Origin: Pseudovibrio brasiliensis | Lineage (GTDB): Bacteria; Pseudomonadota; Alphaproteobacteria; Rhizobiales; Stappiaceae | Length of the DNA: 64,000 nt | Assembly: GCF_018282095.1 (NCBI RefSeq) | Contig: NZ_CP074127.1 | Coordinates: forward strand, 372,001-436,000 | Direction of reading: 5' to 3' | Part shown: one piece after another, positions 33,644 to 40,197 of the stretch | How positions within the stretch are numbered: position 1 is the first letter of the stretch | Layout: each line of letters begins with the position of its first letter | The notes under the pieces: model-generated | The model's database searches: none | Told to the model about the DNA's origin: nothing | What the model saw: the letters and a program-made list of their open reading frames with translations, nothing else | Program-made: the position numbers and the translations under genes

Positions 33644-34369
33644 TTACTCCCTCATAAAACACATTTTCTCGACAAGCGCACCGAGCTCCTCAAATCGCTT
33701 GTCATTAATTCGAACTGTCGGTCCTGACACGCCGATCGCGGCGATCATCACCCCATGCTCATCAAAAACCGGTCCCGCCACGCAGCGGATGCCGGAGGTA
33801 AATTCTTCGTCGTCAATCGCGTATCCGCGATCTCTGCTTTTGGAGATTTCGGCTGCCAGTGCCTTATGGTCGGTCAGGGTCGCAGGGGTGAACTGCTTCA
33901 GCTCCTGCTCTGCCTCCGCATCGCCAAAGGCCAGAAAGGCCTTGCCAAGGGCGGTGCAATGCAGTGGGCCAAGAGAGCCGATGGGGTGGTCGACCTTGAG
34001 CGGAAGCTCAGAATCGATTTTATCCACATACCAGACCTGCGAACTGGCCAGAACAGCCATATGCGAGCACTCTCCCGTCTCGCGTGTGAGCTGTTTCAGG
34101 ACAGGTTGCCACTGCTGCCGTGTTGCGACAATTGCCTCCGCCGTCGGCCCAGATCCTTGAGAACTGAACATTTTTTCGCTTGCTGCGTAGCGTCGGTCAG
34201 TCCCTTGCGTAGCGTAACCGCATGCAACCAAAGTACGCAGAATATGCGTCGCATTGGACTTGTCGACACCAAGGTAACTCGCGATATCCGTAAGCCGCAA
34301 AGGTTTAGCCTGCTCAACAAGATGGTCGAGCGTCTGAAGTCCACGGGATAGCGATTGTAAAAGGCGCAA
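33644..34369 (-). CDS. IclR family transcriptional regulator
   Basis: 241 residues. Start set at TTG 34369, 7 nt after GGAG; the frame also opens at TTG 34375, too close to that site. Winged helix at about 5-60 (RLTDIASYLGVDKSNATHILRTLVACGYA) and an effector domain (about 75-240) with ALGKAFLAFGD and CVAGPVFDEHGVMIAAIGVSGP. It leads the catabolic operon by 3 bp and diverges from the sugar ABC transporter, so it most likely controls both in response to the substrate or an intermediate. Confidence 0.88.
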   Translation of the reverse strand: MRLLQSLSRGLQTLDHLVEQAKPLRLTDIASYLGVDKSNATHILRTLVACGYATQGTDRRYAASEKMFSSQGSGPTAEAIVATRQQWQPVLKQLTRETGECSHMAVLASSQVWYVDKIDSELPLKVDHPIGSLGPLHCTALGKAFLAFGDAEAEQELKQFTPATLTDHKALAAEISKSRDRGYAIDDEEFTSGIRCVAGPVFDEHGVMIAAIGVSGPTVRINDKRFEELGALVEKMCFMRE

Positions 34370-34511
34370 CGTCAATCTCCACTAACACGCTGGAATAAGT
34401 TGAAATATGAACAACTAATTGCACAAAGTTAAACATAGGGCAACAAAATTCCTGCGTCTGGACTCAGAATTGACACAGGTTTTACAGGAGTGCAAGGGGC
34501 GGTATACGTAT

Positions 34512-34523
34512 TTTTGTACAAAA
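34512..34523. promoter_or_regulatory. Perfect palindrome TTTTGTACAAAA
   Basis: 12-bp perfect palindrome, 5 bp before a TTGACA hexamer (34529-34534) that faces the ABC transporter genes. Candidate operator for the IclR regulator in the divergent promoter region. Confidence 0.4.
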
Positions 34524-34576
34524 TATGCTTGACATTTTGAGAAATGCGCGGCGAAATGGGACGTATATTCAGTTTT

Positions 34577-34593
34577 GTTGCATATATGGCAAC
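34577..34593. promoter_or_regulatory. GTTGC-N7-GCAAC inverted repeat
   Basis: Arms GTTGC (34577-34581) and GCAAC (34589-34593) around ATATATG, 57 bp before the binding-protein ATG. A second candidate operator in the same divergent region, just after a TATATT at 34564-34569. Confidence 0.35.
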
Positions 34594-34649
34594 TTATTGA
34601 TGAAATGATTTTGTAAAACATATGCAAACTCTTGGGAGGGGATTGAAAT

Positions 34650-35921
34650 ATGAATAAGCGCAGAAGGCAACTTTTGCTTGCTGCGGTGCTTGCGCCTGTT
34701 ATGGCGACAGCATCCATGGTTCCATCATTTGCAGCAGACGAAGTCACCATTTCTCACTACTTCACCGGTGAGCTGGGGCAGAAAGGCCTGAAAGAGATTC
34801 TGGATGGCTTCAAAGCCAAGTCCGGCATCACTGTGAAAGACAGCCCAATCGGTCACGAAGACTTCAAAACCGGTATTCTGGTGCGTGCGGCGGGCAACGC
34901 ACTGCCAGATGTCTTCTCTTACTGGGCTGGTGCGCGCACGCAGTTTGTCATTGATGCAGGTGACCTGCGTCCAATCGACAGCATGTGGGACAAAGCCGGT
35001 CTGGACAACGTGGTCGCCAAGTCTGTTGCGGACGGTGCAACCAAGTATGACGGCGAGCGTTATCTGGTGCCATTCGGCTACCACTACTCCGGTCTGTTCT
35101 TTAACAAAGCCGTTATGGAAAAGGCTGGCATCACGGAAGCTCCTAAAACCTGGGAAGAGTTCCTCGCAGCCTGTGAGAAGCTGAAGGCAAACGGCGTGAC
35201 CCCTATCGCGCTGGGTTCCAAGAACCGCTGGCCTGCACAGTTCTGGTTTGACTATCTGATCCTTCGCACCGCGGGCCCTGATTACCGCGCGAAGCTCATG
35301 AACGGCACAGCCTCTTATGCCGATCCTGAAGTGAAAAAGGCGATGGGTCTCTGGAAGAGCATGGTCGACAAAGGCTACTTTGTTGAAAATGCAAACGCAG
35401 ACAGCTGGACAGATGCTTCTGACAAGGTTGCCCGTGGTGACGCGGCAATGACCCTGATGGGTACATGGATCACTGGTTACTGGAACTCCATCGGTCTGAA
35501 GCCGGGTGAAGACTATGACTTCTACCCATTCCCAGAAGTGACAGCTGGCGTGCCTAACGCCGTTGTTGGTCCGGTGGACGGTCTGGTGATCTCTGCAAAT
35601 GCGAAGAATCCGGAAGGGGCTGAGCAGCTGCTTGAGTATCTGGTGTCAGATCCGGAAGCACAGGCTAAGTGGGCCAACATTCAGGGCGCTCTGTCTGCCA
35701 ACGTGAATGTTGCAAAGTCCAACTACAACGCTGTGATGCTCAAAGCGCTTGATACCATCGACGCAGCGCAGACCTTCGCGTTCAACTACGACCTGTCCAC
35801 GCCTCCACCAGTGGCGGAAGTTGGCTTGTCCATGTTTGCACGCTTCATGGATGACCCATCCAAAGTGGATGCCATTCTGGATGAAACTCAGGCCAGCGCC
35901 GCAAGCGCATTTGCCGAGTAA
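34650..35921 (+). CDS. Sugar ABC transporter substrate-binding protein (family 1)
   Basis: 423 residues behind GGGAGGGG. Signal peptide MNKRRRQLLLAAVLAPVMAT... ends at SFAA near 29. The mature protein is the extracellular solute-binding family 1 type (MalE/UgpB fold): DVFSYWAGAR, YLVPFGYHYSGLFFNK, PKTWEEFLAACEKLKANG, GDAAMTLMGTWI. Aromatic residues in the cleft suggest a carbohydrate or polyol. Being divergent from the catabolic operon, it probably imports that operon's substrate. Confidence 0.9.
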   Translation: MNKRRRQLLLAAVLAPVMATASMVPSFAADEVTISHYFTGELGQKGLKEILDGFKAKSGITVKDSPIGHEDFKTGILVRAAGNALPDVFSYWAGARTQFVIDAGDLRPIDSMWDKAGLDNVVAKSVADGATKYDGERYLVPFGYHYSGLFFNKAVMEKAGITEAPKTWEEFLAACEKLKANGVTPIALGSKNRWPAQFWFDYLILRTAGPDYRAKLMNGTASYADPEVKKAMGLWKSMVDKGYFVENANADSWTDASDKVARGDAAMTLMGTWITGYWNSIGLKPGEDYDFYPFPEVTAGVPNAVVGPVDGLVISANAKNPEGAEQLLEYLVSDPEAQAKWANIQGALSANVNVAKSNYNAVMLKALDTIDAAQTFAFNYDLSTPPPVAEVGLSMFARFMDDPSKVDAILDETQASAASAFAE

Positions 35922-35940
35922 GCATCGCAATCCAAACAGA

Positions 35941-35967
35941 GCCGGTCGCAACAGGGTTGCGGTCGGC
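35941..35967 (+). other. Intercistronic hairpin after the sugar-binding protein gene
   Basis: GCCG-GT-CGCAAC pairs with GTTGCG-GT-CGGC around a short loop, 20 bp after the stop. Partial terminator or mRNA stabiliser between binding-protein and permease genes. Confidence 0.5.
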
Positions 35968-36047
35968 TTGCCTCTATAACTCAAGCATATCGCTGGTCAT
36001 GCAACAGGATATGCGCACATCTGAGGCAGTTTTTTTCTGAGACGGGT

Positions 36048-36929
36048 ATGAATCAAAGCAACACATTCTGGCGCGTCGCCCTTTTGGCGCTCCCCCTCAG
36101 CGTTTTCGCGCTGATCATCATCTGGCCGCTCCTAAGCTCGTTCTATTACGGCTTTACCAACTGGAACGGTTTCAGTGACAATTATGATTTCGTTGGCTTT
36201 GAGAATTTCGGAAAGCTGTTTTCCGATCGCCTCTTCATGTCTGCGGCAATAAATACGATTATCTGGATGGCCATTGCGGTGGTGCTTCCAACTGTTCTTG
36301 GCCTTTCGCTGGCGCTGCTCATCGATAGCCATGTGCCCGGTGGCCCGATCTTCAAAACCATCTTTTATCTGCCAATCTGTCTGTCCGCCGTGGTGGTTGG
36401 TCAGGTCTGGGTCTGGATTTACCAGCCGGACTGGGGCCTTCTGAACACCATCATTGAGTACGTCACCAACGATCGCTTCAACTACGCATGGCTCGCGAAA
36501 CCGGACAGTGCGCTTTATTCGGTCATCGTGGCATGGTCCTGGCAGGCAACTGGCCTGTCTATGGTGATCTATCTTGCGGGACTGACAGCTATACCCGGTG
36601 ACTTGCTGGAAGTGTGTGAGCTGGAAGGCGCGACCACGTGGCAGCGCATTCGCCACGTCATCCTTCCTTTGCTGACACCAGCCACCGTGGTCGTTGTTGC
36701 GCTGAGCGTGATCAACTCGCTGAAGGGCTTTGATATTCTGTACATCATGACAGGCGGTGGGCCGTTCAATAGCTCCGATATGCTGGCCATGCACATGTAT
36801 AACGAGAGCTTCAAGAAGTACCTGATGGGCTATGGCAGCGCCATTTCCGTCGTGCTGTTCCTCGTCGCGCTGACCATCATTCGCCTCTGTTTCAAACAGC
36901 TTAAAAAGGTGGACGAGATCTATGGCTGA
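36048..36929 (+). CDS. Sugar ABC permease (UgpA/MalF type)
   Basis: 293 residues with six membrane segments. PLLSSFYYGFTNWNGFSD at the start and the EAA loop LEVCELEGATTWQRIRHVILPLLTPA near 190 are typical of the MalF/UgpA branch. It pairs with the second permease, whose start overlaps this stop by 8 bp. Confidence 0.9.
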   Translation: MNQSNTFWRVALLALPLSVFALIIIWPLLSSFYYGFTNWNGFSDNYDFVGFENFGKLFSDRLFMSAAINTIIWMAIAVVLPTVLGLSLALLIDSHVPGGPIFKTIFYLPICLSAVVVGQVWVWIYQPDWGLLNTIIEYVTNDRFNYAWLAKPDSALYSVIVAWSWQATGLSMVIYLAGLTAIPGDLLEVCELEGATTWQRIRHVILPLLTPATVVVVALSVINSLKGFDILYIMTGGGPFNSSDMLAMHMYNESFKKYLMGYGSAISVVLFLVALTIIRLCFKQLKKVDEIYG

Positions 36930-37800
36930 TACGGCTACTCTGGGCAGCACAAGCGACGATTATGTTGCGCCGAAGCGGTTCAATCCGTGGCCTGTTGTCA
37001 TCTTCATCTGCCTGTTTACGCTGGCAATCCTGTTTCTTGCGCCAACCTTCGGCGTGCTGCTCTCTTCCGTCAAAACAACGCGGGACATCGCGCTGGGGGA
37101 TCTTTGGGCGATCCCAAGCAGCATGTATTGGGGCAACTACATTGAGGTGCTGAGCAATCCGGCAGTGCATGGCTACATGCTCAACACGTTCCTCGTGGCA
37201 GCACCGGCGACGGCGTTTTCCATCGGGCTTGGCACACTGGCGGGCTACGTGTTCTCCAAGCTGCCATTTAAAGGCAGTGATCTGGTGTTTTTGCTGGTGG
37301 TGTCCGGCATGTTCTTCCCGCCGCAGGTCATCCTGATCCCGCTGTTTCGCCTCTTCAATCTAATGGGGCTCATCGACACGCTGTGGCCGATGATCATCGT
37401 GCACACGGCGCTGGGTATTCCGATCTGTACGTTATTGATGCGCAACTTCTTTGCCACCGTGCCGAACCCGCTACGCGAGGCGGCGATTTTGGAAGGTGCT
37501 AGCGAGTGGCAGGTGCTGACCAAGATTGCACTGCCTATCAGCCTGCCAGCCATTGCGGTGCTGGCGACGCTTCAATTCACCTGGATCTGGAACGATTTCC
37601 TCTGGCCGCTGATCTTCACCCAGTCGGATGAGAAACGCACCATCATGCTGGGGCTCGTGTTCATGAAGGGCCAATACTCCGTTGCCTGGGGCATTCAGGG
37701 CGCCATGTCGCTGATCGCCAGCCTGCCAACGCTGATCGTATTCCTGTTCTTCCAGCGCTACTTCATCAAAGGCATGACCATGGGTGCCGTGAAAGGATAA
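36922..37800 (+). CDS. Sugar ABC permease (UgpE/MalG type)
   Basis: 292 residues, six membrane segments, EAA loop LREAAILEGASEWQVLTKIALPISLPA near 185, and the WNDFLWPL motif near 215 common to MalG/UgpE proteins. It completes the heterodimeric channel. The ATPase gene follows 11 bp after its stop. Confidence 0.9.
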   Translation: MADTATLGSTSDDYVAPKRFNPWPVVIFICLFTLAILFLAPTFGVLLSSVKTTRDIALGDLWAIPSSMYWGNYIEVLSNPAVHGYMLNTFLVAAPATAFSIGLGTLAGYVFSKLPFKGSDLVFLLVVSGMFFPPQVILIPLFRLFNLMGLIDTLWPMIIVHTALGIPICTLLMRNFFATVPNPLREAAILEGASEWQVLTKIALPISLPAIAVLATLQFTWIWNDFLWPLIFTQSDEKRTIMLGLVFMKGQYSVAWGIQGAMSLIASLPTLIVFLFFQRYFIKGMTMGAVKG

Positions 37801-37811
37801 TCGGGGACATT

Positions 37812-38867
37812 ATGAGTAGTTTGTCACTGAAAAACATCAAGAAGTCATACGGCCAACATGAGGTCATCCATGGGGTGGATCTTGAGGTCGAAAAGGGTGA
37901 GTTCATCGTCTTTGTCGGCCCGTCCGGCTGTGGCAAGTCCACCATGCTGCGCATGATTTCCGGTCTGGAGGAAGTCACGTCCGGCCAGATCTCCATCGCG
38001 GACAAGGATGTAACCCGCGCCCACCCGTCCAAGCGTGAAATTGCGATGGTGTTCCAGTCCTACGCGCTGTTTCCGCATATGAGCGTTGCGGACAACATCA
38101 GCTTCGGCTTACGCCTTGGTAAAACGCCAAAGGATGAGGTGAAGCGCCGCGTGAATGAAGTGGCCGACACGCTGCAGATCACGCACCTGTTAGAGCGGTT
38201 CCCGCGTCAACTTTCTGGTGGGCAGCGTCAGCGCGTGGCTATTGGCCGTGCGATCATCCGCAATCCGCAGGTGTTCCTGTTTGATGAGCCGCTTTCTAAT
38301 CTGGATGCCGCCCTGCGCGTGCAGATGCGCTTGGAGATCGCCCGCCTGCACAAGCGTCTGGGGGCGACGATCATCTACGTGACCCACGACCAGACCGAGG
38401 CGATGACGCTTGCGGACCGGATTGTGGTGTTCAACCATGGTGTGATTGAGCAGGTTGGCCGCCCGATAGATCTGTATGAACGCCCAGCCAACAAGTTCGT
38501 GGCCGGGTTCCTTGGGGCTCCATCCATGAACTTCATCGGAGCAACCGCGCAGCAAGGTGCGATCCAGCTGGATGGCTTCAACATCACCGATGCGCAAAAG
38601 GCGGAAGCGAATGGGGCAATTACGCTCGGCATTCGTCCGGAGCACATGCGCATCTCGGATACAGACGCCTGTGATTTCTCTGCAAAGGTGGAGCTGGTTG
38701 AGGAGCTGGGATCAGAGTCCCTCGCCTACCTGCAAACCAGCTTCTCCTCTGATCCGCTGACTATGCGGGTGGACCATTCCATCACTGTGCGTGAAGGGGA
38801 TATGCTGCCGGTTTCAGTCAACCGCGAGTTCCTACATGTGTTCGAGGAAAATGGGGCCTCCCTGTAA
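37812..38867 (+). CDS. Sugar ABC transporter ATPase (UgpC/MalK type)
   Basis: 351 residues, GGGGAC 6 nt before the ATG. Walker A GPSGCGKSTM, Q-loop VFQSYALFPHMSV, signature LSGGQRQRV, Walker B VFLFDEPLSNLD and switch His YVTHDQTEA are complete; the TOBE region (LGAPSMNFIGA, LGIRPEHMRI) is of the MalK/UgpC type. It powers the UgpA/UgpE-like permeases. Its stop lies 10 bp from the convergent mbfA-like gene, with only a 5-bp hairpin (CCCTG/CAGGG at 38860-38874) between. Confidence 0.92.
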   Translation: MSSLSLKNIKKSYGQHEVIHGVDLEVEKGEFIVFVGPSGCGKSTMLRMISGLEEVTSGQISIADKDVTRAHPSKREIAMVFQSYALFPHMSVADNISFGLRLGKTPKDEVKRRVNEVADTLQITHLLERFPRQLSGGQRQRVAIGRAIIRNPQVFLFDEPLSNLDAALRVQMRLEIARLHKRLGATIIYVTHDQTEAMTLADRIVVFNHGVIEQVGRPIDLYERPANKFVAGFLGAPSMNFIGATAQQGAIQLDGFNITDAQKAEANGAITLGIRPEHMRISDTDACDFSAKVELVEELGSESLAYLQTSFSSDPLTMRVDHSITVREGDMLPVSVNREFLHVFEENGASL

Positions 38868-38877
38868 AGCAGGGTAG

Positions 38878-39828
38878 CTAACCACCGCCGATGAGCACGC
38901 CCGCGGCAAACACCAGTGAGCCGCCAAGAACAACCTGAAACGTCGCCCGCAAGAGCGGCGTTTCCATGTATTTGCTCTGGATCCACGCAATGGCGCAGAG
39001 CTCGACAGCCACAACAAAGAACGCGATGGACGTGGCAATCCAGAACTCGCTGATGAGATAAGGGATAGTGTGCCCCAGCCCGCCAATGGCCGTCATCACT
39101 CCGGAGGCAAGACCGCGCAGCGTGGGGGAGCCACGCCCTGAGATCTGCCCGTCATCAGAAACCGCTTCCGTAAAGCCCATGGAAATCCCCGCCCCGATGG
39201 AAGCTGCGAGGCCAACCAGAAATGTGGTCCATGTGTTCCCGGTGGCGAACGCGGTAGCAAATACGGGGGCGAGTGTGGAGACCGAGCCATCCATCAATCC
39301 GGCGAGACCCGGCTGAATGAGCGTCAGCACCAGCTTGCGATGGGCCGTCTCATCCTCGCTCTCTGCTTCCGTCTCCATGTGTGACTGAGTCAGGAAACGG
39401 GCTTTGTCCTGATGGCTTGCCTCAACAGCTGCCAGATCTCCCAGCAGGCGCCGTGTATCTGCATCCGTACTTCTTTTCTCCGCATTCTCGTAGAAGGTCC
39501 GCGAAGCAGTCTCCATGTTCTCGGATATGTGACGGATCTGGTCGAGGGTCAGATGAGCTGAGAGCCACGTGGGTTTGCGGGCATAAAAGCCGGAGACATG
39601 CTCGCGGCGGATCAGCGGAATGGTGTCGCCGAAGCGTTTCTGATGCAGTTCTATTAAGGAGATGCGGTGCTGGTCTTCTTCATTCGCCATTTCTGAGAAG
39701 ATGGCAGCTGTACCCGGATAGTCTTCATGCAATCTGGCTGCAAAGCCGCGGTAGATGCGGGCGTCGTCTTCTTCTGAGGAGATGGCAAGGGCAAGAACCT
39801 GCTGTTCACTCAGATCAGAAAATCGCAT
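38878..39828 (-). CDS. mbfA: Membrane-bound ferritin MbfA-like (rubrerythrin-VIT1 fusion)
   Basis: 316 residues from ATG 39828 (MRFSDLSEQQ, matching the family N-terminus). The reading frame continues to 40041, but that part contains a strong inverted repeat and unlikely protein, so I exclude it; ATG 39849 is an alternative. Residues 1-150 form a ferritin-like di-iron domain (EEDDARIY, EMANEEDQHRI, ETASRTFYENAEK, AAVEASHQDK supply Glu/His ligands). Residues 165-316 form a VIT1 membrane domain with QPGLAGLMDGSVSTLAPVFATAFA. MbfA exports iron and protects against H2O2 in Agrobacterium and Bradyrhizobium, usually under Irr control. Confidence 0.82.
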   Translation of the reverse strand: MRFSDLSEQQVLALAISSEEDDARIYRGFAARLHEDYPGTAAIFSEMANEEDQHRISLIELHQKRFGDTIPLIRREHVSGFYARKPTWLSAHLTLDQIRHISENMETASRTFYENAEKRSTDADTRRLLGDLAAVEASHQDKARFLTQSHMETEAESEDETAHRKLVLTLIQPGLAGLMDGSVSTLAPVFATAFATGNTWTTFLVGLAASIGAGISMGFTEAVSDDGQISGRGSPTLRGLASGVMTAIGGLGHTIPYLISEFWIATSIAFFVVAVELCAIAWIQSKYMETPLLRATFQVVLGGSLVFAAGVLIGGG

Positions 39829-39918
39829 GCGTGACGTCAGATACAACATCCGTGATGGTCCAGTTGTTCCGGTTCCGGCAGATCCTAAGCAGGTTTCATT
39901 GCAAACAGGCAGTTTCAG

Positions 39919-39947
39919 CCCCTCAAATGAGAGGCAAATTTGAGGGG
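39919..39947. promoter_or_regulatory. 10-bp inverted repeat upstream of the mbfA-like gene
   Basis: CCCCTCAAAT at 39919-39928 and ATTTGAGGGG at 39938-39947 are perfect complements with a 9-nt spacer, about 90 bp before the mbfA start. There is no T-run, so it is more likely an operator or a leader hairpin than a terminator. The remainder of the 369-bp region to 40197 is AT-rich and holds the divergent promoters. Confidence 0.5.
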
Positions 39948-40197
39948 TCTGGCCGCTGAAATCAGGAGAATTGGGCAACGCTTCCGTGATTGCGCTATCA
40001 GCGGATGTGATTGATGTTTTTGGGAAAATGTGATCGCCCAATCGGATCTAAATGAAGATCTTGATCGCATTTGAGCAGAGCGGTTTAGTCAGTCTTAACT
40101 TATTATACTAAAGTCGATTACGTGCCTTAAAATAAACGGATAGGAGGAGCACAACTTTATTAGCCAATAACAAAACTTAGTTAGCAGGAGACGTGTC

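Noticed and set aside
36132-36950. 272-residue minus-strand frame opposite the UgpA-like permease
   Set aside because: The opposite frame carries the full EAA motif and operon coupling; this one is a shadow.
39829-40041. N-terminal extension of the mbfA-like protein
   Set aside because: It contains the 10-bp inverted repeat, lacks a ribosome site, and the family begins at MRFSDLSE.
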